NCBI RefSeq assembly: GCF_014652855.1
Contig: NZ_BMZP01000017.1
Location: forward strand, 37,097 to 101,096
Reading direction: 5' to 3'
From: Novosphingobium pokkalii
GTDB lineage: Bacteria > Pseudomonadota > Alphaproteobacteria > Sphingomonadales > Sphingomonadaceae
DNA: 64,000 bases
Position numbers and translations under genes: made by a program. Below the pieces are notes generated by a model. It was given only the letters and a program-made list of their open reading frames with translations. It was not told the origin of the DNA and ran no database searches. Of this stretch, positions 43,607 to 52,243 are shown piece after piece (the first letter of the stretch is position 1; the number at the start of each line of letters is the position of its first letter).

Positions 43607-44713
43607 ATGGCAAAACACAACGCTGCCAATGCCCGAACGAAGCGGGAATATTTCCAGTATCTCAAGGAAGCGGGCCGCCGTAGCGAAGCGTCGATCGATG
43701 CCGTGGCCAAGGCGCTGGACCGCTTCGAACAGGCCAACGGCCACAAGGATTTTCGCAAGTTCCACCGCGAACAGGCCGTGGCGTTCAAGCGCAAGTTGGA
43801 TGCCGAACGCACCGTGCGCACCGGCAAGCCCTTGAGCCGCGCCACCGTCAATTCCACGCTTTCGGCCCTGCGCGCGTTCTTCGTCTGGCTGGCGGGCCAG
43901 CCGGGCTACAAATCCTGCCTGCGCTATGGCGATGCGGACTATTTCAATCTGCCCGACACCGACGTGCGCATTGCCAAGGCCGTGCGGCACAAGCCGTTCC
44001 CGTCGCTGGAGCAGGTGCACCACGTTCTTGCCGTCATGCCCTGCGCCACCGACATCGAAAAGCGCAACCGCGCGCTGGTGGCCTTTGCCCTGCTGACCGG
44101 CGCGCGCGACGGGGCGCTGGCGTCGTTCCGGCTGAAACACGTCGATCTGCAAGAAGGCCGCGTGGACCAGGACGCGCGCGACGTGCAGACCAAAGCCAGC
44201 AAGACCTTTTCCACCTGGTTCTTTCCCGTGGGCGGGAACGCGCTGGAGATCGTGCGCGACTGGTGCACGCACTTGCGCACGGCGCTGCTATGGGGAGACG
44301 AAGACCCGCTGTTCCCCGCCACCCGCATTGCCCTTGGCGAAAGCGGCGGCTTCGTGGCCGCTGGCCTGCGCCGCGACGGCTGGACCAACGCCGGGCCGGT
44401 TCGCAAGATTTTTGCCGATGCCTTTGCCAGCGCGGGGCTGCCCTATTTCAACCCGCATTCCTTCCGCGACACGCTGGTCCAGCTTGGCGAGCGCGTCTGT
44501 CCCAATATCGAAGCGTTCAAGGCCTGGTCGCAAAACCTGGGCCACGCCCGCGCCATGACCACCCTGACCAGCTATGGCACCCTGGCCCCACACCGGCAGG
44601 CGGAGTTGATCCGGGGGATGGCGGCTGACCAGACCGCCCCGGCGATCTATCCGGCCACCTTGGCACAAGTTATGGGCCTGTTGCAGAAATTGGGGGGCAA
44701 AGGCCTGGCATAG
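43607..44713 (+). CDS. Second tyrosine recombinase
   Basis: A 368-residue integrase unrelated in its N-terminal part to the first one. An SAM-like core-binding domain (YFQYLKEAGRRSEASIDAV, HREQAVAFKRKLDAERTV) precedes the catalytic domain with Arg167 (LTGARDGALASFR), His284 and Arg287 (NPHSFRDTL), His313 (LGHARAM) and Tyr323 (TSYGTL). The active site is complete. It ends 55 bases before the R-M gene. It may be the recombinase of a nested element or a cassette with the two HTH proteins. Confidence 0.9.
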   Translation: MAKHNAANARTKREYFQYLKEAGRRSEASIDAVAKALDRFEQANGHKDFRKFHREQAVAFKRKLDAERTVRTGKPLSRATVNSTLSALRAFFVWLAGQPGYKSCLRYGDADYFNLPDTDVRIAKAVRHKPFPSLEQVHHVLAVMPCATDIEKRNRALVAFALLTGARDGALASFRLKHVDLQEGRVDQDARDVQTKASKTFSTWFFPVGGNALEIVRDWCTHLRTALLWGDEDPLFPATRIALGESGGFVAAGLRRDGWTNAGPVRKIFADAFASAGLPYFNPHSFRDTLVQLGERVCPNIEAFKAWSQNLGHARAMTTLTSYGTLAPHRQAELIRGMAADQTAPAIYPATLAQVMGLLQKLGGKGLA

Positions 44714-44768
44714 CCTCTTGGCGGGGCGGCGGTGGCGCTGCTAGGCTTTGCTCGAAGGGGGCAAGAGC

Positions 44769-47700
44769 TTGAGCAAACAGCTAATCAATGAGTACCGCGC
44801 CGAGTTGGATCGACTGCGCGCAGTGTCTGGTAGCCGCCGCGAAAGCGTCCTGCGCGAGGCGTTCAAGGATTTGCTGAAGCGTTGGGGCCGCTCACAGGAG
44901 TTAAGCTTCGTCCCCGAACACGATATTCTCACGGCGCAAAAGAACCGCATCTACGTGGACGGGGCGCTACTGCACGCCTTGCGCGTGCCGTTCGGATATT
45001 GGGAAGCCAAGGACGCCGACGACGATCTGGACGCGGAAATCGCGGCGAAGTTCCGCAAGGGCTACCCGCGCGATAACATCATCTTCTCAGATGATCACAC
45101 GGCTGTGCTGGTGCAAGACGGCACCGAACTGGTTCGCGTGGCCATGGACGATACCGACGCGCTCTACGGCCTGCTGACGCACTTCTTCGGGCATGAGCGG
45201 CGCGAGATTGCCGAGTTCAACAAGGCGGTGAAGCAGTTTGCGGCGGACCTGCCAGCCGTGCTGGATGCCCTTCGCGCGCTCATTGCCGACAAGCGCAAGG
45301 TATCGAGGGAATTCGACAAGGCCGAGAAGGCCTTCCTCAAGCACGCACAGGACGCCATCAATCCGGCAGTGACCCGCGACGACGTGCAGGAAATGCTGAT
45401 TCAGCACGTCCTGACCGAAGACATCTTCGCCAAGGTCTTCGACAACCCTGACTTCCACCGCCAGAACAACGTCGCGAGCGAACTTTACAAGTTGGAAGAC
45501 AAGCTCTTTGCTCGTGGCGAGAAATCCACGCTGCTACGCGCGCTGGCCCCCTACTATTCGGGCATTGCCGCCACCGCTGCGGTGATTTCCACGCATTCGG
45601 AAAAGCAAGGGTTCCTGAAGGGCCTCTACGAGAACTTCTACAAGGTCTACAACCCGAAGGCGGCGGACAAGCTGGGCGTGGTCTATACGCCGGGCGAAAT
45701 TGTGCGGTTCATGATCCGCAGCACCGACTGGCTCTGCGAAAAGCACTTCGGCAAGAACCTGATAGACCAGGGCGTCGAGATCCTCGATCCGGCCACCGGC
45801 ACCGGCACGTTTATCGTCGAACTGCTCGAAAGCTTTCGCGGCCATGGCGACAAGCTGCGCCACAAATACAAGGAAGAGCTGCACGCCAACGAAATCGCGA
45901 TCCTGCCCTATTACGTCGCCAACCTGAATATCGAAGCGACTTATCAGGCGATCACCGGCCAGTTTGCCGAGTTTGAGAATCTGTGCCTGGTGGACACGCT
46001 GGACAACGTGGACGCGCTGGGCATTCACGCAGGCCACCAGTTCGACCTGCTAGGATCCTTGAGCGACGTAAATATTGAGCGCATCAAACGTCAGAACCGT
46101 CGAAAGATCAGCGTCATCATCGGCAACCCACCATACAATGCCAATCAACAGAATGAAAACGACGATAATAAGAATCGTGTATATTCACATATCGATAAAA
46201 TGATAAAGAACACTTACATTAAAAATTCTATCGCTAAAAAGCCAAAATCCTATGATATGTATGCCCGTTTTTATCGTTGGGCTTCAGACAGGCTATCTGA
46301 TGAAGGCATTATCGCCTTTATTACCAACAGAAGTTTTATATGGGCTAAGACTTATGATGGATTTCGAAAGTTGCTGGTGCGCGACTTTGCGGAAATTTGG
46401 GTGTGCGACTTAGGCGGAGATTGGAAGCAAACGGGTGACGCGGGCGGCGCCAACGTGTTTGGCATCTCAACCGGTGTTGCAATTTGCTTTCTTGTCAAAA
46501 AGAGAAAACTCGGTGCAGAAAGGATATTCTATGGCGCACAGCCTGAGAAGCTTAGCAAAGAGGACAAACTGACTGCGATTTCCCAGAAAAGTCTGGCAGA
46601 TGTCGCGCAAACACTAATCAAGCCTGACAATCTTGGGTACTGGATCGAGCCCGGCCATCCTGACTTTGGCCAGCACATCCCCATGATTAGCGAGAAGACA
46701 AAAAAGGTGAAAGGCTCGAGAGGAATTGATGCAATCTTCCGCAATTTCTGTAATGGAATAAATACCGCAAGGGATTCTTGGGTGTATGGGACCGATCCTG
46801 CAACTGTCGCATCCAAGATTTCATTTTTTGGAGAGGTCTACCGGGCGCACAAGCTGGGTGAAAAGTTTGATGCAGCAATAAAATGGTCTCGGAACCTCAA
46901 AAATAAACAAAAATCTGGAGTTACCGAAAGCTTTTGCGGTACAGTTTTTGATACGGTAAATTATCGCCCTTTTTCGAAACGGGTCATTTATCATTCAAAT
47001 CTTTTGATCGACGAACCCGCTTTTAACTTTGATTTTTTTAACGGTATAATTCCAAATTTCGGAATCACTTTTCCAGATACATCTTCTAGAGCTAAATGGA
47101 CGCCGTTCTGTAGCGATAAGCCTATTGATTTTCACTTTGGCGCATCCTCTGATGGCCATAAAATTGTTCCGCGTTACACAACAGCCTTAAATGAACTGAA
47201 TGACAATATCACCGACTGGGGCCTGAAGAAGTTCACTGCGCGCTATGGCAAAAAGGCCGTCACCAAGGACGCGATCTTTGCCTATTGCTATGCCGTGCTG
47301 CACGATCCGGTTTATCGCGAGAAATACGCACTGAACCTAAAGCGCGAGTTTCCGCGCATACCGTTTTATCCGGATTTCGCGCAATGGGTGGCCTGGGGGC
47401 AAGCGCTGATGGCCATGCACATCGGCTATGAACTGGTTGAGCCGTGGGCACTGGAGCGCATCGACGTGCCCGAACCCAAGCGCGCACCCGACACGCATCC
47501 CAAGCCTGTGCTGAAAAGCCATCCCGACAAGGGGTACGTCGTCGTCGATGCCGATACGCAGCTTACCGGCATTCCTAGGCAAGCGTGGGATTACCGGCTG
47601 GGCAACCGTAGCGCGATCGACTGGGTGCTTGACCAGCACAAGGAGAAGAAGCCCCGCGATCCGACCATTGCCGCCAAATTCAACACCTATCGCTTTGCCG

Positions 47701-47810
47701 ACTACAAGGAGAGTATGATCGACCTGCTCGCCCGCGTCGTCCGCGTGAGCGTCGATACGGTGGAGATCACCGGCGCAATGCAGGCACTCGATCGCTCAGA
47801 CTGGGAGTGA
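44769..47810 (+). CDS. Single-chain restriction-modification enzyme (type IIG/ISP-like, no helicase)
   Basis: A 1013-residue protein combining nuclease, methyltransferase and target recognition. Asp64 with the Glu79-Ala-Lys81 of FGYWEAKDAD fits a PD-(D/E)XK nuclease. The methyltransferase has motif I (EILDPATGTGTFIVELL, Asp340) and motif IV NPPY (near residue 452), so it methylates adenine N6. The C-terminal part from about residue 560 is a type ISP-like specificity region. No helicase motifs are present, unlike LlaGI-type ISP enzymes. The start is TTG 44769 with AAGGGGG seven bases upstream. Bases 46060-47215 are far more AT-rich than the rest. Confidence 0.85.
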   Translation: MSKQLINEYRAELDRLRAVSGSRRESVLREAFKDLLKRWGRSQELSFVPEHDILTAQKNRIYVDGALLHALRVPFGYWEAKDADDDLDAEIAAKFRKGYPRDNIIFSDDHTAVLVQDGTELVRVAMDDTDALYGLLTHFFGHERREIAEFNKAVKQFAADLPAVLDALRALIADKRKVSREFDKAEKAFLKHAQDAINPAVTRDDVQEMLIQHVLTEDIFAKVFDNPDFHRQNNVASELYKLEDKLFARGEKSTLLRALAPYYSGIAATAAVISTHSEKQGFLKGLYENFYKVYNPKAADKLGVVYTPGEIVRFMIRSTDWLCEKHFGKNLIDQGVEILDPATGTGTFIVELLESFRGHGDKLRHKYKEELHANEIAILPYYVANLNIEATYQAITGQFAEFENLCLVDTLDNVDALGIHAGHQFDLLGSLSDVNIERIKRQNRRKISVIIGNPPYNANQQNENDDNKNRVYSHIDKMIKNTYIKNSIAKKPKSYDMYARFYRWASDRLSDEGIIAFITNRSFIWAKTYDGFRKLLVRDFAEIWVCDLGGDWKQTGDAGGANVFGISTGVAICFLVKKRKLGAERIFYGAQPEKLSKEDKLTAISQKSLADVAQTLIKPDNLGYWIEPGHPDFGQHIPMISEKTKKVKGSRGIDAIFRNFCNGINTARDSWVYGTDPATVASKISFFGEVYRAHKLGEKFDAAIKWSRNLKNKQKSGVTESFCGTVFDTVNYRPFSKRVIYHSNLLIDEPAFNFDFFNGIIPNFGITFPDTSSRAKWTPFCSDKPIDFHFGASSDGHKIVPRYTTALNELNDNITDWGLKKFTARYGKKAVTKDAIFAYCYAVLHDPVYREKYALNLKREFPRIPFYPDFAQWVAWGQALMAMHIGYELVEPWALERIDVPEPKRAPDTHPKPVLKSHPDKGYVVVDADTQLTGIPRQAWDYRLGNRSAIDWVLDQHKEKKPRDPTIAAKFNTYRFADYKESMIDLLARVVRVSVDTVEITGAMQALDRSDWE

Positions 47811-47978
47811 AGTGGTGGTTTGAAGGAACCTACCGTAGCCGTTCAAGCACGCGCAAAGGCGGACGAAATCAGTGGAAAAATAGAGTAGCATGATGGTACT
47901 GGGGGCCACATTGGTGGCCACCCAAAAACCAAAATTCAATTTTCCTCTTAATATCAATTATATATGTAATTTTCGCGG

Positions 47979-48127
47979 TTCCGTCCCCGCACCATTTTCC
48001 CATTCGCCAAAATTTGAGAAAAATGCGGTGTTCTGCCGCTTTCACCATCCGCCTAACTGGCTGATGGCCGACTTTGGTCGCCCGCAATCGTGTGATTCAC
48101 GGTGCCACCTTGGGGCCATTCTGAAAC
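47979..48127. repeat. Right attachment region (attR) with remnant leader
   Basis: TTCCGTCCCCG followed by CACCATTTTCCCATTCGCC and on to GGCCATTCTGAAAC repeats the left attachment region in direct orientation, with small gaps and many base changes. A shorter related block lies at 47900-47932. The match extends beyond a simple tRNA-end duplication, which suggests the remnant of an earlier integrase leader at this site. The 393 bases from 47811 to 48203 hold no gene. Confidence 0.75.
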
Positions 48128-48203
48128 TGGCACGAGGCACGGCAGTGGCCCACCCCAGCTTGTCGTCATCACAAAATACGATCCCCGCTTTTGTCGGCGC
48201 AGC

Positions 48204-49496
48204 CTATCCAATCAGCACAGCACGGAAATCGTTGACATTGGTGTGGCTGGGCCCGGTTATCAGAAGGTCGTCGATCGCAGCGAAGAAACTGTAGCTGTCG
48301 TGCCCGGCCAGTGCCTCTTGCGCGCTGGCACCTGCGGCGCGGGCGCGGGACAAGGTATCGGGCGTGATGACAGCGCCTGCGGCATCCTCGCTTCCGTCAA
48401 TGCCATCGCTGTCTGCCGCCAGCGCCCAGATTCCCGGCGCGCCATCCAGCGCAACGGCCATGGCCAGGGCAAATTCGCAGTTGCGACCGCCCCGACCGAA
48501 TTCTCGGCCGGCAAGGGTCACAGTGGTTTCACCGCCCGACAGGATCACGCCGGGCGCGCGCAGCGGATCACCCCATGTCGCAGCAGACCGGGCAATGCCG
48601 GCCATGGCGCGACCAAGTTCACAAGCCTCGCCTTCCAGTGCGTCGCCAAGCACCAGCGTCCCCAAGCCCTGTTGCCGTGCCCAGGCGGCTGCCGCCTGCA
48701 AAGCCAGGCGTGGAGAGGCGATGATGCGGTGTTCCCCCGCCGTGGACAGTATCGGTGGCGCGGTGCGCAATGCGTCCAGCACGGCCAAGGGCACGGGCAG
48801 GCGGTAGCGGGCGATGGTTGCCAGGGCATCGGCGGGAACGGTTCCGTCGGCCAGCGTCGGTCCGGAAGCAATCGCCGCTGGATCATCCCCCGGCACATCG
48901 CTGATCAGGAGAGTCAGCACTGGCGCAGGCGCTGCAAGCGCAGCCAGCCGCCCGCCTTTCACCCGGGAAAGATGGCGCCGCACCGTGTTGATTTCAGCAA
49001 TGCTGGCGCCGGATTCCAGCATCGCGCGGGTAAGGCGCTGCAAGTCAGCCAGGTCCATGCCGTCAACCGGCCATTCCATGCAGGCCGAACCGCCGCCGGA
49101 AACCAGCGCGATGACCAGATCCTGCGCGGTAAGGCCATCCAGCGCCGCAACAATCTGCTGAGCGGCAGCCAAGCTGTGGCGATCGGGCACAGGATGCCCA
49201 GCCTCCACCACGGCAATGCGCCCGGCAGGCAGGCCGGCAGCATGGCCATGCCGCGTGGCAACCACGCCCGAGACCGCCACGCCTGGCCCCCATTGGGCCA
49301 ACAACGCAGCATCGAGCGCAGTCGCCATGGCTGCCGACGCCTTGCCCGCACCGACCACGACGCACCGACCGGCCGGCGGCGGCGGCACATGCCGGTGGAT
49401 CATCGCTGCCGGCTGGCTGGCGACAATCGCCGCATCGTACATCGCACGCAACAGGTGGCGCGCCGTTTCGTCCGTGATGGCAATCCGATCAGACAT
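48204..49496 (-). CDS. Glycerate 2-kinase (MOFRL family)
   Basis: A 430-residue kinase making 2-phosphoglycerate from glycerate. VVVGAGKASAAMATAL is the N-terminal motif, LVSGGGSACMEWP and EINTVRRHLSRVKGGRLA lie in the centre, and the C-terminal MOFRL domain contains GETTVTLAGREFGRGGRNCEFALA, DSDGIDGSEDAAGA and the ending HTNVNDFR. The family acts in tartrate, glyoxylate and hydroxypyruvate use. Its start overlaps the end of a broken dehydrogenase gene. It is just outside the island boundary. Confidence 0.93.
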   Translation of the reverse strand: MSDRIAITDETARHLLRAMYDAAIVASQPAAMIHRHVPPPPAGRCVVVGAGKASAAMATALDAALLAQWGPGVAVSGVVATRHGHAAGLPAGRIAVVEAGHPVPDRHSLAAAQQIVAALDGLTAQDLVIALVSGGGSACMEWPVDGMDLADLQRLTRAMLESGASIAEINTVRRHLSRVKGGRLAALAAPAPVLTLLISDVPGDDPAAIASGPTLADGTVPADALATIARYRLPVPLAVLDALRTAPPILSTAGEHRIIASPRLALQAAAAWARQQGLGTLVLGDALEGEACELGRAMAGIARSAATWGDPLRAPGVILSGGETTVTLAGREFGRGGRNCEFALAMAVALDGAPGIWALAADSDGIDGSEDAAGAVITPDTLSRARAAGASAQEALAGHDSYSFFAAIDDLLITGPSHTNVNDFRAVLIG

Positions 49497-49596
49497 TCCC
49501 GCTTCCGATGGCAGCGATCATCGCGTCGATAACGGCGCGGGTCGTCGCCGTGCCCCCCACATCAGGCGCAAAGACCTGCGCGGCCTTCGTGACGTT
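49489..49596 (-). pseudogene. C-terminal remnant of a decarboxylating dehydrogenase (tartrate/isopropylmalate type)
   Basis: Between an in-frame stop at 49597-49599 and the TGA at 49489-49491, the bottom strand reads FAPDVGGTATTRAVIDAMIA and a few more residues. This is the C-terminal signature of isopropylmalate, isocitrate and tartrate dehydrogenases (D-x-GGTATT). Its stop overlaps the glycerate kinase start, as in ttuC-ttuD type operons. No upstream part of the enzyme is found, so the gene is truncated. The 140 bases up to 49736 hold nothing recognisable. Confidence 0.7.
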
Positions 49597-49736
49597 TCAG
49601 CAATGCGCGCTGGCGCAGATCGATTCCAGGCATCCAGCAAACCCGGTGCAGCATAGACCAAATGCGTCCTCCCCCTACCGAGTGACCCGCTCAAAAAACC
49701 TGACCGGCGCGTTCTGGTGGTAGCCGATCCCGTGCC

Positions 49737-51125
49737 TCACGGCAGGCCCAGGCTGGTGCCGTCCATCAGGCTGGCGGCGAGTTCGGCGCGGGCGGCGGCG
49801 TGGCGGTATTGCGCGTCGATCTGGCGCAATTGTGCGTCGGCGGCGGCTTCCTCACGCAGGTTGACCGGCAGGAAATCGCTGGCGCCCAGGGCAAAGCGGC
49901 GGCGTTCGGCCTCGGCCATGCGGCGCGCCAGTTGCGCTTCGTCGCCGGCGAGAACGGCCAGCCGCTCGGCGCCGCTGACCTGGACGCGCAGGCTGGCGAG
50001 ATCAGCGGTGATCTGCTGCTCGGCCAGGCGCAGGCGATGGCTCAGCGCATCGGCATCAGCCTGCGCCTCGGCCATGCGGCCACGCGCCGCGCGCTGTTCC
50101 AGCGGCATCGACAGGCGCACGCCAAACAGCACTTCGCCCGGCACGCGGGTATAGCTGCCGCTGCCGAAATCCTTCGAGGCTTCGACCCGCACGTCCAGCT
50201 TGGGCAGCAGATCGTTGCCCGCCAGGTCTCCGCGCAGGCGCGCCTGCTCCGCCCGGTTCATCAGGATCTGGAGATCGGGGCGGTTGGCCAGCACCGTGGC
50301 CGTATCGGCCAGGCGCGGCGCCACGCCATCGGGAAAGCTCGCCGGCAGGTCGTCTGCCGTGGCCACGATCGGCTGGCCGAGATCATCGCGCCAGAACAGC
50401 GACAGCGCCTGCGCAGCCACGGCGAGATCCTGTTCCGAGCGGACCAGCAAGGCTTCGCGGCGCACGATGTTCTGGCGGTTTTCCACCGCCAGCACTGCCG
50501 GCCGCGCGCCCAATTGCACCTGTCGCTCGATCGAAGCCTGGCGTTCGCGCGCCAGGGCCAGCAGATCGCGATAGGTGCGCATGCGCAGGCCGGCCGCCAC
50601 CCATTGCTGATAGGCATCGGCCGCGCGCCGCTGCACCCCGATCGCCACCATGGCCTGGTCCAGCCCGGCAATCTCGGCATCGGCCTGGGCCTGGGCCAGC
50701 TTGGTCCGCCGTTCGTCGACATAGCGATCGCGCAGCAGCGAAAACACCGCGCCCGCGCGCACTTCGCCCAGGCCATTGGTCACGCTCTTGCCGTCATAGG
50801 TGGCAAAGCGCCCGGCCGAGACGCGATAGCCGCCATAGACCTGGCCGCCATTGGTGGCGAGCGGCCGGGTCAGCTTCACGTCGGCCAGGGCATTGTCATA
50901 ATATCCCAGTGGGCGCGCCTGCACGTCGACATCGAACACCATGTCGAACAGGCCTTGCGCGGCCAGCGTGCGCGCGTCGGCGGCGCGGCTGCGGGCCATC
51001 GCCTCCAGCACCAGCGGCTGGTGCCGGGCCGAGGCTTGCAGCACGCGATCGAGCGTCAGTTCGGCGGCCAGGGCGCCCTGGCTCCACACCAGGGCAGCCG
51101 CGGCGGCGAGCAGGGTGCGGATCAC
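49737..51125 (-). CDS. TolC-like outer-membrane efflux protein
   Basis: A 462-residue outer-membrane channel. A signal peptide (TLLAAAAALVWSQGALAAE) is followed by two halves of coiled helices with long heptad stretches rich in Ala, Arg, Gln and Glu (RRTKLAQAQADAEIAGL, RRRFALGASDFLPVNLREE), the TolC/CusC pattern. The GTG start overlaps the hlyD stop (GTGA). With the ABC and HlyD-like genes it would complete a type I secretion path across the envelope. GGGNK-like N-terminal acylation signals are absent. Confidence 0.9.
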   Translation of the reverse strand: MIRTLLAAAAALVWSQGALAAELTLDRVLQASARHQPLVLEAMARSRAADARTLAAQGLFDMVFDVDVQARPLGYYDNALADVKLTRPLATNGGQVYGGYRVSAGRFATYDGKSVTNGLGEVRAGAVFSLLRDRYVDERRTKLAQAQADAEIAGLDQAMVAIGVQRRAADAYQQWVAAGLRMRTYRDLLALARERQASIERQVQLGARPAVLAVENRQNIVRREALLVRSEQDLAVAAQALSLFWRDDLGQPIVATADDLPASFPDGVAPRLADTATVLANRPDLQILMNRAEQARLRGDLAGNDLLPKLDVRVEASKDFGSGSYTRVPGEVLFGVRLSMPLEQRAARGRMAEAQADADALSHRLRLAEQQITADLASLRVQVSGAERLAVLAGDEAQLARRMAEAERRRFALGASDFLPVNLREEAAADAQLRQIDAQYRHAAARAELAASLMDGTSLGLP

Positions 51126-52240
51126 TTGTCCTCCTCCCCGCCATCCTTGGCATCGTCCTTGGCCGGCTTGGCCTTCTTCGACGCTTCCTTGTCCGCCAGG
51201 CCCTTGCCGGCACCCTTGCGCGGGCCGGTTTCCACCGGGCGCTGGAATTCCAGCGGAAAGTCGTTGAGCTGGCGCCACAGTTCATAGCCGACCGAGACGG
51301 TTTCCATCTGGATCCAGCCGCGCACGCGCGAGCCGAGGCGGGTGAAATGGTCGTCGGGCCAGCCGGGCTTGCCGGGCATCGGTTCCACCAGCACGCGGAA
51401 CAGGCCGGTGCCCTGCGCCGAAGGGTCGATACTGCGCACGCGCCCGTCGAACATGCCCTGCGCCACCGAAGGCCAGCCGCTGAACTGGATCGCGGGCCAG
51501 CCTTCAAAGTGCAGCCGCACCGGCTGGCCGGGGCGAACCAGCGCCACGTCGCGCCCGTCCACCATCAGTTCGACCACACGCACCGCGCGTTCCGGCGCCA
51601 GCGTCGCCAGCCAGTCCCCTGCGCTCACCAGCGTGGCACCGGCGGCAGTGTTGAGCGACTGGATGCGGCCATCACGCGGGGCGCGCACGAGCTGCGCCGA
51701 CTGGCGCGTGCGGGCGATGTCCACCCGGCTGAGCTTGGCGCGCGCTTCGGCCAGCTTGGCGCCGTGCTCGGCCACCTTGATCTGCGCATTTTCATAGTCG
51801 CGCCGCGCGGCCAGGCCATCGGCCAGCAATTGCGCCGAACGGCCAACGTCGATCCGCGCCGTGGCCATGGCCTGCTCGCTCGCCGCGATCTGCGCCAGCA
51901 CTTGCGCCCGCTCGGCGGCGAGGCGTTCGAGCAGGCCGGGATCGTTGTCCACCACCCGCGCGATCGGATCGCCGGCCTTCACGCTCTGCCCGTCGGTGAC
52001 ATACCAGCGCTCCACCCGGCCGGGTACCAGCGCGGTCACCTGCTGCACACGGTCTTCGGGGTTGAGCGCCACGACCTGCCCGGTGCCGGGCGCGGTCTGC
52101 ACCCAGGGCACGAACAGCAGGGCCAGCACCACCAGGGGAATGGCAATCCCGATCATCCATCCCACGGCCACCGCCGTGCGCGGCGGACGCAGCCCGGCGA
52201 GCGTGGAAAAGCGCTTCATTTCATCGGCATGGCTCGCCAT
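51122..52240 (-). CDS. HlyD family membrane-fusion protein
   Basis: A 372-residue adaptor with one N-terminal transmembrane helix (about residues 25-45), a biotinyl-lipoyl half (GRVERWYVTDGQSVKAGDPIAR), an alpha-hairpin (LLERLAAERAQVLAQIAASEQ onward) and a closing lipoyl half (QLVRAPRDGRIQSL). The C-terminal 35 residues are Lys/Ala/Asp-rich (KEASKKAKPAKDDAKDGGEE). It starts three bases after the ABC gene stop and overlaps the tolC-like gene. Confidence 0.92.
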   Translation of the reverse strand: MASHADEMKRFSTLAGLRPPRTAVAVGWMIGIAIPLVVLALLFVPWVQTAPGTGQVVALNPEDRVQQVTALVPGRVERWYVTDGQSVKAGDPIARVVDNDPGLLERLAAERAQVLAQIAASEQAMATARIDVGRSAQLLADGLAARRDYENAQIKVAEHGAKLAEARAKLSRVDIARTRQSAQLVRAPRDGRIQSLNTAAGATLVSAGDWLATLAPERAVRVVELMVDGRDVALVRPGQPVRLHFEGWPAIQFSGWPSVAQGMFDGRVRSIDPSAQGTGLFRVLVEPMPGKPGWPDDHFTRLGSRVRGWIQMETVSVGYELWRQLNDFPLEFQRPVETGPRKGAGKGLADKEASKKAKPAKDDAKDGGEEDK

Positions 52241-52243
52241 GGC

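Larger units (their letters stand above)
40551..48127. mobile_element. Genomic island integrated at tRNA-Phe
   Basis: The island starts inside the tRNA-Phe 3' end and ends in a diverged copy of the same sequence at 47979-48127. It carries a P4-type integrase next to the tRNA, an unknown protein, two small HTH proteins, a second tyrosine recombinase and a single-chain restriction-modification gene. No transfer or replication genes are seen, so it would move only with its integrase or with help. Its defence cargo and the AT-rich block inside the R-M gene mark it as acquired. Confidence 0.82.

Noticed and set aside
40551..48127. Intact prophage
   Set aside because: No capsid, tail, lysis or replication genes; only recombinases, small DNA-binding proteins and an R-M gene.
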